Positions 53,283-62,207 of a stretch of DNA of 64,000 nucleotides are shown here, one piece after another (the first letter of the stretch is position 1; every line of letters starts with the position of its first letter). Below the pieces are notes generated by a model. It was given only the letters and a program-made list of their open reading frames with translations, was not told where the DNA came from and made no database searches. The DNA comes from Microbacterium timonense (lineage in GTDB: Bacteria > Actinomycetota > Actinomycetes > Actinomycetales > Microbacteriaceae), in NCBI RefSeq assembly GCF_900292075.1, contig NZ_OLMV01000002.1, positions 704,223 through 768,222 of the forward strand, read 5' to 3'. Made by a program: the position numbers and the translations under genes.

Positions 53283-54668
53283 TCAGGCGCCCTTCAGCCG
53301 CTCCGCGAGGTAGGCGTGCAGACCTTCCAGCGGAACCCGCTCCTGGCCCATCGTGTCGCGGTCGCGCACCGTCACGGCGCGGTCGTCGAGGGAGTCGAAG
53401 TCGACCGTGACGCAGTACGGCGTGCCGATCTCGTCCTGCCGGCGATACCGGCGACCGATGGCGCCCGCGTCGTCGAAGTCGATGTTCCACTCGCCGCGCA
53501 GATCCTCGGCCACCTCGCGCGCGATGGGCGAGAGCTGCTCGTTGCGCGAGAGCGGCAGCACGGCGGCCTTCACGGGCGCCAGGCGCGGATCGAGCTTGAG
53601 CACCGTCCGGGTGTCGGTGCCGCCCTTGGCGTTGGGCGCGTCCTCCTCGTGGTAGGCATCCACGAGGAAGGCCATCATGCTGCGGGTGAGACCGAACGAC
53701 GGCTCGATGACGTACGGGATGTACTTCTCCCCGGACGCCTGGTCGAAGTAGGTCAGCGACTGCCCCGACGCCTCGGTGTGGGAGCGGAGGTCGTAGTCCG
53801 TGCGGTTGGCGACGCCCATGAGCTCGCCCCACTCCTTGCCGGGGAAGCCGAAGCGGTACTCGACGTCGATCGTGCCGTCCGAGTAGTGGGCGCGCTCCTC
53901 CTCGGGAACGTCGAACCGGCGCATGTTGGCCGGGTCGATCCCGAGGTCGACGAACCAGTTCCAGCACTCGTCGACCCAGTGGTCGAACCACTCCTGCGCG
54001 TCGGCCGGCGGCACGAAGTACTCGATCTCCATCTGCTCGAACTCGCGCGTGCGGAAGATGAAGTTGCCGGGTGTGATCTCGTTGCGGAACGCCTTGCCGA
54101 CCTGGCCGATGCCGAACGGCGGCTTCTTGCGGCTCGCGGTGAGCACGTTCGAGAAGTTGACGAAGATGCCCTGCGCGGTCTCGGGACGGAGGTAGTACAG
54201 CCCCGACTCGTCGTCGACGACGCCGAGATACGTCTTCACCAGGCCCGAGAACGGCTTCGGCTCGGTGTACTGGCCCTTGGTGCCGCAGTTCGGGCAGGGC
54301 ACGTCGGCGAGCCCGTTCTCGGCCTTGCGGCCCTTGCGCGCCTCGAAGTCCTCGAGGAGGTTGTCGGCCCGGAACCGCTTGTGGCAGTGCAGGCACTCCA
54401 CCAGCGGATCCGTGAACGTCGCGACGTGACCGGATGCCTCCCACACACGCTTGGGCAGGATCACCGAGGAGTCCAGGCCCACCATGTCGCCGCGACCGCG
54501 GACGAAGGTCTGCCACCACTGGCGGCGGATGTTCTCCTTGAGCTCCGTGCCCAGCGGACCGTAGTCCCACGCCGACCGGGATCCGCCGTAGATCTCACCC
54601 GCTTGGAACACGAACCCGCGATGACGGGCGAGGGCGATGACTTTGTCGAGGCGAGACTGCTCGGCCAC
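53283..54668 (-). CDS. glyS: Glycyl-tRNA synthetase (class II, dimeric type)
   Basis: A 461-residue alpha2-type enzyme. Motif 1 region [17 protein letters not shown], a zinc-type Cys cluster ([16 protein letters not shown]), motif 2 [58 protein letters not shown], motif 3 [15 protein letters not shown], and an anticodon domain to the end. It charges tRNA-Gly. I chose GTG 54668 with GGAG six bases upstream, rather than the ATG at 54761, which would add a non-family Arg-rich extension. Confidence 0.95.
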   Translation of the reverse strand: MAEQSRLDKVIALARHRGFVFQAGEIYGGSRSAWDYGPLGTELKENIRRQWWQTFVRGRGDMVGLDSSVILPKRVWEASGHVATFTDPLVECLHCHKRFRADNLLEDFEARKGRKAENGLADVPCPNCGTKGQYTEPKPFSGLVKTYLGVVDDESGLYYLRPETAQGIFVNFSNVLTASRKKPPFGIGQVGKAFRNEITPGNFIFRTREFEQMEIEYFVPPADAQEWFDHWVDECWNWFVDLGIDPANMRRFDVPEEERAHYSDGTIDVEYRFGFPGKEWGELMGVANRTDYDLRSHTEASGQSLTYFDQASGEKYIPYVIEPSFGLTRSMMAFLVDAYHEEDAPNAKGGTDTRTVLKLDPRLAPVKAAVLPLSRNEQLSPIAREVAEDLRGEWNIDFDDAGAIGRRYRRQDEIGTPYCVTVDFDSLDDRAVTVRDRDTMGQERVPLEGLHAYLAERLKGA

Positions 54669-54770
54669 GGTGGCTCCAATGGTCGGGGAGGGGGACGCGC
54701 GGACTGCGGCGGACCGGGCGCCCCGCGTGCGCGAAGCGCGATCCGGCCGCAAGCGCGGCATCCGTCGATT

Positions 54771-55790
54771 CTAGTCGTGCGCGCGCGTGGGCCCGGTCTC
54801 GCCATCTGCCTGCTCGAAAGCGCGGTCCCACGCCTGCAGCTCCTTGCGCCGGCCGATCAGACCGTCGAGCGACACCTGGAAATGCAGACCCCGGCGGGCG
54901 TTCACCTGCTTGATGTTCTCCACCAGCTCGGCCGAGAACGAGGCGACCGCGGTGCGCACCTCGCGCACGCGCTCGGCGGGGTCGTCCCAGAGATCCGGGT
55001 GGGTCAGGATGTCGAGCAGGTAATCGCGATCCAGCGCGCCGGTGAGCTTGCGCAGCGTCTCGCCGTACTCCACGGCTGCGGTCGCACGCTGGCTCTCCTC
55101 GCCCTTCCGGTCGAGTCGCTCAAAGAGCTCGGTCGTGTTCTGAGCGATCGCACCGACCTCCGCAGCGACCTCGCCGGCACCTGCGACGCCGGCGCTGCCG
55201 GCCCGCGCGTACTCGCCGGTGAGGGATTGGAGCGTCTGGACATGCGTGCGCACCGGCTCGGGCAGGGGGTGGCGGGCGCCCGTCGGACCGCGACGCCGAG
55301 AGCGGGCGACGCCGATCCCGACGCCGGCGAGGGCGACGACGGCCGCGACGCCGAGCGCGATGCCGACGAACGGTCCCGCGTCGGGTGCGGGCGACGCCGC
55401 CGCCGGAGTGGCGGCGATGACTTCCTGGATCGTCTCGGTGAGCGCGACGTCCACCCCGCCGTGCGCCTCGGCCTGGTTGGCGATGCGCATCGCCTCGCCT
55501 TCCTCCAGGACCCGTGAGCCTGCCGACAGGTCATCGCCGACCGCGACGATGATGGTCTGGCAGTCGGGGTGCGCCGCGGCGAGCTCCGCGACGATCTCGG
55601 GACCGGAGGCCTCGAACGCGGCGTTGTCGGAGAACACCGCGACACCGATCGAGGCATCCCCCACCTCCGCGGCGATCTGATCGTGCAGGGCAGGCGCCGA
55701 CGGCACCTCGGGCGAGACGTAGATGCCGTCCTCCGCGATGCCGTCGACGGCATCGTCCACGTAGCCCTGGCCCTGCGCTGAGATCATCAT
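54771..55790 (-). CDS. Membrane protein with XpaC-like C-terminal region
   Basis: A 339-residue protein. An N-terminal soluble domain (GYVDDAVDGIAEDGIYVSPEVP, IGVAVFSDNAAFEA) resembles the extracytoplasmic part of mycobacterial Rv1476-type proteins, followed by one helix (FVGIALGVAAVVALAGVGIGVA) and a helical domain (GALDRDYLLDILTHPDLWDDPAERVREVRTAVASFSAELVENIKQVNARRGLHFQVSLDGLIG) that recalls XpaC/TelA-type proteins. Function unknown. No clear ribosome site; it starts nine bases after the VWA gene and is probably translated by coupling. Confidence 0.68.
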   Translation of the reverse strand: MMISAQGQGYVDDAVDGIAEDGIYVSPEVPSAPALHDQIAAEVGDASIGVAVFSDNAAFEASGPEIVAELAAAHPDCQTIIVAVGDDLSAGSRVLEEGEAMRIANQAEAHGGVDVALTETIQEVIAATPAAASPAPDAGPFVGIALGVAAVVALAGVGIGVARSRRRGPTGARHPLPEPVRTHVQTLQSLTGEYARAGSAGVAGAGEVAAEVGAIAQNTTELFERLDRKGEESQRATAAVEYGETLRKLTGALDRDYLLDILTHPDLWDDPAERVREVRTAVASFSAELVENIKQVNARRGLHFQVSLDGLIGRRKELQAWDRAFEQADGETGPTRAHD

Positions 55791-55799
55791 GAGGCGACG

Positions 55800-57662
55800 T
55801 CAGAAGTTGTTGATCACGGACGCGAACACGAGATCGATCTTGGCGGCGTCGGAAGCGTCGAACCACTGGCCACCGGTGGCCTCGGCGATGCGCTGCAGAG
55901 CGCCGGTGTCGGCACCCTCGCCGTACGCGATGGGGAAGATGCGCACCGGGGCGTCGTCACCACCCTCCCGCGAGGAGGAGCCGATCTTCGCCACCAGCGA
56001 GTCCAGCGAGATCGACGAGTCGGTGTCCTGCCCGTCCGACAGCAGCACGATGGCGTTGATGCGCCCGGGCTCGGCGCGCGCGGTCATCTCGTCGTAGGCC
56101 GCAGCGATCGCGTCGTACAGCGGGGTGCCGTCACGGTGTGCGTAGCGCAGGTCGTCGAGCGAGGCATCCACCGATTCGCGGTCCGATGCGAGCGGTTCGA
56201 CGTCGCGGAGCACGACGAGGTTGCGACCGGCCGCCGACTCCACGCCGGTCGTGAAGGCCCACACGCCCACCTCATCGGAGGAGCGGAAGTGACCGAGAGT
56301 GGACTGGGCGCCCTCGATGGCGCCGTCGAGCTTCGAGCGCCCATCGCCGATGGGCTCGTCCATCGAACCGGAGATGTCGATCACCTCGAGCACGGATGAC
56401 GGCTTGCGGATCTGCGTCCACTGGTCGATCGCAGCCGACACCACCTCCACCGACGGCTTGGGGAGGGTCACGGCGGGACCCGAGGGATCGACGCCGTACT
56501 CGGCGGTGAACAGGTCTCCGAGCGGGGCGGCCGGGTCCAGCGGCCGGAAGCCATAGTCGGGCACGATGCGCTGCGCCGCTTCCGTCTGCAGGAACTCGGC
56601 GAACGCCGCACCTGCCGTCGCCTGCGCCTCGGTCACCCAGTCCGCACCGAGGACCGTGATCGGGTTGTCGGACCACATCGATCCGCCGGACGGGTACACC
56701 GCGACGAGCTTCTCCTTCGGCGGCGTCAGCTCCTCCCCCGGCTGCACCGTGTGCGAATCGGGGTTGCCCTGGTTGTAGTTGAGCAGCGAGGTCTCCTCAA
56801 GCGCGACCGCAGACACGTAGCCCGAGCCGCCGGCCCCGTTCTGGGTCTCGTCGTACAGGCGCGTCAGCACCTTTCCCGTCGTGTCGCCGTAGTGGATGAC
56901 GCACTCCTCGAACACGCGCGAGAACTCCGCCGCGGCGGCGACGTCGTCGGCGGTGAGGTCGGCGCTCTTGCCGGATGCCTCGTACGACTGCATGAGGATC
57001 GCCGAGAGCCCCGTCGTGGACGTGTTGGGGTTCGTCTTGGAGATCTTGAACGATCCCCACAACGGCTTGCCGACGCTCGCCCAGCCCTGCGGGTCCTGGC
57101 AGAGGGCTTCGAAGTCGGCGATCCCGATCTCGGTACCGGGCCAGCCCAGCGCCTTCGCCATGGTCACGGGCACCCCGAAGACGACGGGGGTGTGGGTGAA
57201 CGATTGCGGCTCGCCGACGAGCGCCGGGGACGCGGCAGCCGCGACACGGTCGGTCCACACCGTGGAGGCGGGCGACCACATCGTCGGCCAGCGTCGCGTG
57301 TCGTCGTCGGGCCAGTCGCCGCCCGCGGTGAGGAAGCGGGTGGCGTCGCCGGAGGACACGTTGATCGGCCGAACGGTCGCGCACTCGTCCAGCCGGTCGT
57401 GCTGCGGGGACTCCTTGAACGCGTCGGCCAGCGCGTCGAGCATGTTGACCTTCTCGGATGAGGTGGCCACGACGACGCTCGTGCACCCGTCGTCGGCGAA
57501 GTCCCCGTCGGCGGAGCCGCCGCCCTCGTCGGGGCCGGGACCGAAGCATCCGGTCAGCGCGATCCCCGCCGCGATGAGGAGCGCACCGCCCGCGAGCGGA
57601 CGCAATCGGGTCGTGACCGGGGGCGAGGTGTCGGCGGAGGAGCGCCGGCGTGGTGCGGGCAT
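55800..57662 (-). CDS. Lipoprotein joining a substrate-binding domain to a VWA domain
   Basis: A 620-residue lipoprotein. Lipobox LTGC with Cys39. Residues 60-390 form a periplasmic-binding-like fold (CTSVVVATSSEKVNMLDALADAF, WPTMWSPASTVWTD, KTNPNTSTTGLSAILMQSYEASG, VYPSGGSMWSDNPITVLG). Residues 420-620 form a VWA domain with MIDAS motif DISGSMDEP, Thr in EVGVWAFTTGVES and Asp in LLSDGQDTDSS. ATG lies six bases after TAGGCT (leaderless). VWA metal sites bind protein partners; no permease or ATPase lies beside it, so it is more likely a surface adhesion or sensing factor than a transporter subunit. Confidence 0.83.
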   Translation of the reverse strand: MPAPRRRSSADTSPPVTTRLRPLAGGALLIAAGIALTGCFGPGPDEGGGSADGDFADDGCTSVVVATSSEKVNMLDALADAFKESPQHDRLDECATVRPINVSSGDATRFLTAGGDWPDDDTRRWPTMWSPASTVWTDRVAAAASPALVGEPQSFTHTPVVFGVPVTMAKALGWPGTEIGIADFEALCQDPQGWASVGKPLWGSFKISKTNPNTSTTGLSAILMQSYEASGKSADLTADDVAAAAEFSRVFEECVIHYGDTTGKVLTRLYDETQNGAGGSGYVSAVALEETSLLNYNQGNPDSHTVQPGEELTPPKEKLVAVYPSGGSMWSDNPITVLGADWVTEAQATAGAAFAEFLQTEAAQRIVPDYGFRPLDPAAPLGDLFTAEYGVDPSGPAVTLPKPSVEVVSAAIDQWTQIRKPSSVLEVIDISGSMDEPIGDGRSKLDGAIEGAQSTLGHFRSSDEVGVWAFTTGVESAAGRNLVVLRDVEPLASDRESVDASLDDLRYAHRDGTPLYDAIAAAYDEMTARAEPGRINAIVLLSDGQDTDSSISLDSLVAKIGSSSREGGDDAPVRIFPIAYGEGADTGALQRIAEATGGQWFDASDAAKIDLVFASVINNF

Positions 57663-57779
57663 GGCAGAAGCCTAAGGCTCCACGCCGCGCGCGCACAGAC
57701 GAGCCGGAGCCGCGGCGACCGCCCCCGAGCGCCGGCGAGTGCGGCGGCATAGCCTGGACGCGTCGATCGGAGGTCGCGG

Positions 57780-58418
57780 ATGGACGGACACCCGCCGGCC
57801 CGCCGCGGGCGCATCCGCGGGCGCCTGGCCGCCGGCGCGCTCGTCGTCGCGGCGATGCTCCCGAGTTGCGCGGCCGGCCCGACGGGGGACCAGCTCTACG
57901 CCCAGGCCCGCGAGGCGAACCTGCTGTTCAAGCAGTCGGTGGCCACCGTCCTGCTGCACATCGAGGACGGCGACTGGCAGGTCCAGGAGTACGGCGACAT
58001 GCCTGTGACGTGCGATGGCGGCTACTCCTTCTCGATGCACCGCACGACGTTCGAGGGCTGGACGCTCGATGCCGACGCCTCGACGACGGGCCGGCGTCTC
58101 GCGGAGTGGCTGCGCAGCCGAGGCTGGAACACGAGGGATGTCGCGACCGGGGCGGACGGCGCCGTCGTGGTGGAGGCATCCGACCGGGCGGTCGGGGTCG
58201 CGACACTCACGATCGACATCCGGGACGGCGAGGCGTCCGCCGACGCGGTCGGCGTCGGCGCCACATCGACGTGCTACGACGGCGATCCGGGCGCGCTCGC
58301 CGCGATCCTCTACCCCCGATCAGGTGACCGGCCCCGCGAGCACGAACCGCTGCCCGTCGTCGAGGCGGCCGGTGCGAGGCCGGTCTTCGGCTTCACCGAG
58401 GACGGCGAGCCGCGCTGA
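57780..58418 (+). CDS. Lipoprotein of unknown function
   Basis: A 212-residue protein. The basic N-tail, hydrophobic core AAGALVVAAMLPSC and Cys30 make a lipobox-like signal. The mature part has two further cysteines (VTCDGG, TSTCYDG) and mixed alpha/beta segments. No family recognised. GGAGG precedes the ATG, and a TAGCCT box lies further upstream. Divergent from the VWA lipoprotein. Confidence 0.7.
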   Translation: MDGHPPARRGRIRGRLAAGALVVAAMLPSCAAGPTGDQLYAQAREANLLFKQSVATVLLHIEDGDWQVQEYGDMPVTCDGGYSFSMHRTTFEGWTLDADASTTGRRLAEWLRSRGWNTRDVATGADGAVVVEASDRAVGVATLTIDIRDGEASADAVGVGATSTCYDGDPGALAAILYPRSGDRPREHEPLPVVEAAGARPVFGFTEDGEPR

Positions 58419-58457
58419 CCGGCGCTCGCGCATGCTTCCGCGCGCGACATCCCGGCG

Positions 58458-59405
58458 TCAGCTGCCGAAGCCGCACCACGAGGCGACCCAGGACAGGATG
58501 CGGCCACGCAGCTCTTCGCCCACGAACAGCTCGATCTCGCCCGGCTCACCGTCCAGCTCGACCCGCACGTCGAAGATCGTGCCCCGCTTGTCTTCCTGCA
58601 CCGCATGCGGATCGCAGCGGAACGGCACCAGCGGCAGTTCGACCACGACCGGGGCGGTGTCGTCGGCCGTGACCTCGATGTCCAACGGATACGCCTGTTC
58701 CTCCGCGGGTACGCCGGCGAAGTCGAGGAGGTTCGTGCGCTCGATCCCGGCGACCCTGACCGCGGCGTCGCCCGTCGGCGTGACGGTCAGCTCGAGGGTC
58801 GCCGGCTCTCCGGGCGCGGACGGCGAGAATCCGGTGAAGGCCGGCGCCGCGGCATCCGTCACCCGCTCGAGCAGGCACTCGCGCGCGTGCAGCTCGGCGA
58901 CGAAGCCGAGCGGATCGGGAGCGGATGCCGTCACCTCACCGGAAGCCGATCCGCCGACGATCTCGAGCACCGCGCGCGACGGGCCTTCGGAGGCCGACGC
59001 GCAGTCGACCGCCGGGAGCTGCACGCGGATGTCGATGGACCCGCCCGCGGGCACCCTGCTGATCCGGTCGGCGATGACGCGGGTGGCGGGCGTCTGGAAC
59101 CGGGCGTCTTCGACGCGGACCTCGCCCACCGTCAGCGCTGAGTCCGACCCGTTCTCGATGTGCACCTGCGCCTGCCGCGGCGCGACGTCGGCCCGCAGCT
59201 GCACGAACTCGACGGTGACACCGCTCGGGAGCGTCGGGGCCGCTGCGGGGCTCGGCTCGGCGGTGCCGGCCGTGCACCCCGCGAGCATGAGCGCCCCCGC
59301 GAGGCCGATCGCGGCGAGGCGTCTCCTCCCGCGGCGGCGAGGCCTCGTGCCCGAACTCCTCAGATCCGGGGTCGCCGAGGGGTCTGCGACGGCGTGTCGC
59401 GGCAT
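58458..59405 (-). CDS. Lipoprotein of unknown function
   Basis: A 315-residue protein. An Arg-rich region and LAAIGLAGALMLAGC form a lipoprotein signal with Cys44. The mature part looks like two beta-sandwich repeats (VEFVQLRADVAPRQAQVHIENGSDSALTV, LELTVTPTGDAAVRVAGIERTNLLDF). Four further cysteines may pair outside the cell. The start is uncertain: ATG 59405 has GGAG about 13 bases upstream, while GTG 59456 directly follows the enolase stop. No family named. Confidence 0.68.
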   Translation of the reverse strand: MPRHAVADPSATPDLRSSGTRPRRRGRRRLAAIGLAGALMLAGCTAGTAEPSPAAAPTLPSGVTVEFVQLRADVAPRQAQVHIENGSDSALTVGEVRVEDARFQTPATRVIADRISRVPAGGSIDIRVQLPAVDCASASEGPSRAVLEIVGGSASGEVTASAPDPLGFVAELHARECLLERVTDAAAPAFTGFSPSAPGEPATLELTVTPTGDAAVRVAGIERTNLLDFAGVPAEEQAYPLDIEVTADDTAPVVVELPLVPFRCDPHAVQEDKRGTIFDVRVELDGEPGEIELFVGEELRGRILSWVASWCGFGS

Positions 59406-59456
59406 CCGTCGTGCGATTCTCCGGAGTTCTGCACCGCCCGCGCGTCGCACCGCCAC

Positions 59457-60590
59457 CTACCGGGTGAGGGTCTCGCGGGCGACGGTGACGTCGTCGAGGG
59501 CGACCGGGTCGATCTCGACGCCCAGGCCGTGGCCGACGGGCACGCGGACGTGGCCGTCGTCGAGCACGGCAGGCTCGGTCACGATGTCGCGCGTGTAGAA
59601 GCGGCTGGATGCCGACACGTCGCCGGGCAGCGTGAAGCCGGGCAGTGCGGCGAGGGCTGCATTGGCGGCACGGCCGATGCCGGTCTCGAGCATGCCCCCG
59701 CACCACACGGGCACGCCGGCTGCCAGACACCGGTCATGGATGCGCACCGCCTCGAGGTAGCCGCCGACCCGGCCCGCCTTGATGTTCACCACGGAGGCCG
59801 AGCCCAGCGCGAGGGCGTCGGCGGCGGCCTTGTCGGACACGATGGACTCGTCCAGGCACACCGGCGTCCGGAGCCGCTTCGCGAGCGCGGCGTGGTCGAC
59901 GAGGTCGTCCTCCTGCAACGGCTGCTCGATGAGCAGCAGGTCGAACCGGTCCAGTTCGGCCAGGGTGTCGGTGTCGGCCAACGTGTATGCGGAATTCGCG
60001 TCGACCTGCAGCGGGATCGTGCCGAACGCGTCGCGCACGGCTGCGGTGTCGCCGACGTCGCGGCCGGGCTTGATCTTGATCTTGATGCGCACGTAGCCCT
60101 CGTCCAGGTAGCCGCGCACCGCTTCGACGAGCGCCGCGGGGTCGCGCTGGATCCCCACGGAGACCCCGCTCGGCACGCGGTCGCGCTCGGCGCCCACATA
60201 CTCCCCGAAGCTGCGGCCCTCGGCGCGGAGCGCGGCATCGAGGACGGCCAGCTCGAGCCCCGCCTTCGCCATGCGGTGGCCCTTGAACGGCTCGAGCACG
60301 CCGGCGACCTCTTCGGGTGCGATGGTGCCACGGTCCAGCAGTGCCGGGATCAGGAAGCGCAGGGCCACGTCCCACGCTCCCTGGGTGTACTCACTGGAGT
60401 ACAGCGGGTCGGCCTGCGTGACGATCTCACCCCAGCCGGAGCCGTCGTCGGTCAGCGCGCGGACGACGATGACCTCGCGCACGGTCTCGGTGCCGAAGGA
60501 CGTCGTGAACGGGGCCACGAGCGGCAGGTGCAGCACGCGCAGCTCGAATCCCTCGAGGGCGACGGATGCCGCGGGCCGGGCGATGGGCAT
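59457..60590 (-). CDS. menC: o-Succinylbenzoate synthase / N-acylamino acid racemase (enolase superfamily)
   Basis: A 377-residue protein. LRVLHLPLVAPFTTSFGTETVREVIVV is the MenC/NAAAR opening. KIKIKPG supplies the acid-base Lys; metal ligands are in QVDANSAY, LLIEQPLQEDD and CLDESIVS; the second Lys is in VNIKAGRVGG. It may form o-succinylbenzoate for menaquinone or racemise N-acyl amino acids; the two activities often coexist. No other men gene is present, so menC is provisional. Confidence 0.82.
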   Translation of the reverse strand: MPIARPAASVALEGFELRVLHLPLVAPFTTSFGTETVREVIVVRALTDDGSGWGEIVTQADPLYSSEYTQGAWDVALRFLIPALLDRGTIAPEEVAGVLEPFKGHRMAKAGLELAVLDAALRAEGRSFGEYVGAERDRVPSGVSVGIQRDPAALVEAVRGYLDEGYVRIKIKIKPGRDVGDTAAVRDAFGTIPLQVDANSAYTLADTDTLAELDRFDLLLIEQPLQEDDLVDHAALAKRLRTPVCLDESIVSDKAAADALALGSASVVNIKAGRVGGYLEAVRIHDRCLAAGVPVWCGGMLETGIGRAANAALAALPGFTLPGDVSASSRFYTRDIVTEPAVLDDGHVRVPVGHGLGVEIDPVALDDVTVARETLTR

Positions 60591-60641
60591 GCGCTCAGCG
60601 TACGCCCGGGTGTGTCCGTCGCCGCGCGCGCGACGGGCGGT

Positions 60642-60818
60642 TCAGTGGGCCAGCCGCGCGGTGGGAAGGTCGCGGCGGACGGGGACGTACGTCGCCCGCG
60701 CCCTGCGGGGGCGGCGGCTGCGGGGCTCGACCGGCGGCTCGACCGGCGCAGCCGGGGACGGCGTTCCCCGCATCGCGTCGCCCAGCGCGACGATCAGGCT
60801 CTCGATGTGCTCTCGCAT
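60642..60818 (-). CDS. Small basic protein (58 residues)
   Basis: ATG 60818 is preceded by GAGGAGAGATC, a strong ribosome site, which is the main reason to call it. The product starts MREHIESLIVALGDAM and continues into a Pro-rich, Arg-rich tail (PRSRRPRRARATY). No family recognised. It lies upstream of menC on the same strand, with the cyclase gene 225 bp further upstream. Confidence 0.6.
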   Translation of the reverse strand: MREHIESLIVALGDAMRGTPSPAAPVEPPVEPRSRRPRRARATYVPVRRDLPTARLAH

Positions 60819-60998
60819 GATCTCTCCTCGTTCCCTGGAGGAGAGCGGGCGCCGCATGCGGTGATACGTCCGCTCCGTCAGGCCTCACGTTACGAGGGGG
60901 TCCCGACATCGGAATCGGTGATCCTCCCGCAGCGGCGGCGGCCGCACCGAGGGGGGTTCCCCACCACCGATGGGGGCTGCCGTGGGGATTCGGATGAG

Positions 60999-61062
60999 CT
61001 CAGGCGGGAATCGGGGTGCCCTCAGACGGAGCTCGGTGGTGCTCAGGCGGGGAGCTCGGCGA
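60999..61062. repeat. Degenerate 21-22 base tandem repeat beyond the cyclase stop
   Basis: CTCAGGCGGGAATCGG, CTCAGACGGAGCTCGG and CTCAGGCGGGGAGCTCGG begin at 60999, 61021 and 61042. The last unit contains the stop codon of the cyclase gene, so the two outer copies look like duplications of the gene's 3' end into the 224-bp gap. The rest of that gap shows no clear signal. Confidence 0.55.
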
Positions 61063-61978
61063 AGGCCCTGACCGGGAACGTGCCGAAGCCCTCGACCGCG
61101 GGGGGCGCAGCGGTGAACCGGGCTCCATGTGGCGGCAGTGCGCCGAGGTTCGTCAAGTGCTCGACGACGTGCACGCCCGCCCCGAGCAGCAGCGAGTGCG
61201 CCGGGCGCTCCCCGCCCGACTCGGTGTCGTCGATGTTCAGCGAGTCGATCCCCACGAGCACCGCCCCGGCGTCGATGAGCCACTGCGCCGCCTCGCCGGT
61301 GAGGAACGGCGCGCCGGTGCCGTATTCCGGGCGTCCGAACCAGCGATCCCAGCCCGTGTGCAGCAGCACGCCCGCGCCGCGCACGTCGCGGTCGGCGAGG
61401 GTGGTGGAACGGATGCCGCGGCGGGAGGCATCCCACGCGTCCTCGAGGTGGAACACCTCGGCGCGCAGCCCCACGAGTGTCGACAGATTCAGGCCCGCGA
61501 GGTCGGGGCCCTCCGCGTACCGGTGGTACGGCGAGTCCAGATAGGTGCCGGTGTTGCCGATCATCGTGATGACGTCCATGGCGAACTCGGTTCCCGGTGC
61601 ATAGCGGGCGCGGGAATCCTCGCGCGTGAGGTGCGGGGTGATCGTCGGGGCCGGCAGCCCCGGGTAGGTGACCAGCCCGGCCCGGATGGGGTGACTGAGG
61701 TCGACCACGCGGGTCGCGGCATCCGGCACCGTCACGGTGTCGACGGCGACCCCGCGGCTGCCGCGATGCTGCTCCTCGACGATGCGCAGGCCGCGCAGCT
61801 CCACGTCGTCGACGAGCGCGAGCCCGAGATGCGTGACGAGGAGCCGCGCGATCTCATCCTCGCTGACGTCGCGCCCGGGCAGGTCGAGGCGGAAGCCGGT
61901 GCCGGACAGCCCGCCGCCGTTCGCGAAGCGGATGTCGAAGTCGAAGTGCGCGCGGTACTGCGCGGATGGAGTCGGCAT
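61043..61978 (-). CDS. Cyclase-family (kynurenine formamidase-like) enzyme with N-terminal extension
   Basis: A 311-residue protein. After an extra N-terminal domain of about 85 residues (FDFDIRFANGGGLSGTGFRLDLPGRDVSEDEIARLLV), the cyclase domain begins VVDLSHPIRAGLVTYPG. The metal-site motif, usually HxGTHxDxPxH, reads GNTGTYLDSPYHRY: the first His is Asn and the second is Tyr. It may still hydrolyse an amide or lactone through a changed site, or be non-catalytic. ALLVGIDSLNIDD-like VLVGIDSLNIDDTES is present. Substrate unknown. Confidence 0.78.
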   Translation of the reverse strand: MPTPSAQYRAHFDFDIRFANGGGLSGTGFRLDLPGRDVSEDEIARLLVTHLGLALVDDVELRGLRIVEEQHRGSRGVAVDTVTVPDAATRVVDLSHPIRAGLVTYPGLPAPTITPHLTREDSRARYAPGTEFAMDVITMIGNTGTYLDSPYHRYAEGPDLAGLNLSTLVGLRAEVFHLEDAWDASRRGIRSTTLADRDVRGAGVLLHTGWDRWFGRPEYGTGAPFLTGEAAQWLIDAGAVLVGIDSLNIDDTESGGERPAHSLLLGAGVHVVEHLTNLGALPPHGARFTAAPPAVEGFGTFPVRAFAELPA

Positions 61979-62014
61979 GCCGGTCAGCCTATGCGCGTGC
62001 GGCGGCGGCAGAAC

Positions 62015-62079
62015 GGAGGAGATCTGCGCATCAGAGGAGGAATCCTGCCGATCCGCCCTCCGTTGCGCAGATCCCCTCC
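62015..62079. repeat. Intergenic palindromic element
   Basis: GGAGGAGATCTGCGCA (62015-62030) and TGCGCAGATCCCCTCC (62064-62079) are complementary at 15 of 16 positions, and pairing continues weakly inward (about 24 of 32). A partial GAGGAGG word recurs about 19 bases along each arm. It lies in the 229-bp gap between the divergent cyclase and SDR genes, over the putative cyclase leader. Confidence 0.65.
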
Positions 62080-62207
62080 CCACGGCCTTGCCCCTCTCGC
62101 GCCCCTGCCAAAGAGGCTCCGGCGCGGTGAACCGCAGTCGATAGAGCACCATGGCGGGAAGTGCAACCCCGTGGGATGCCTCGCGACCGGCTTCTAGCGT
62201 CGAGGCC

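Noticed and set aside
54669..54761. N-terminal extension of glycyl-tRNA synthetase from ATG 54761
   Set aside because: The extra 31 residues are Arg/Ser-rich and absent from the family; GTG 54668 has a good ribosome site.
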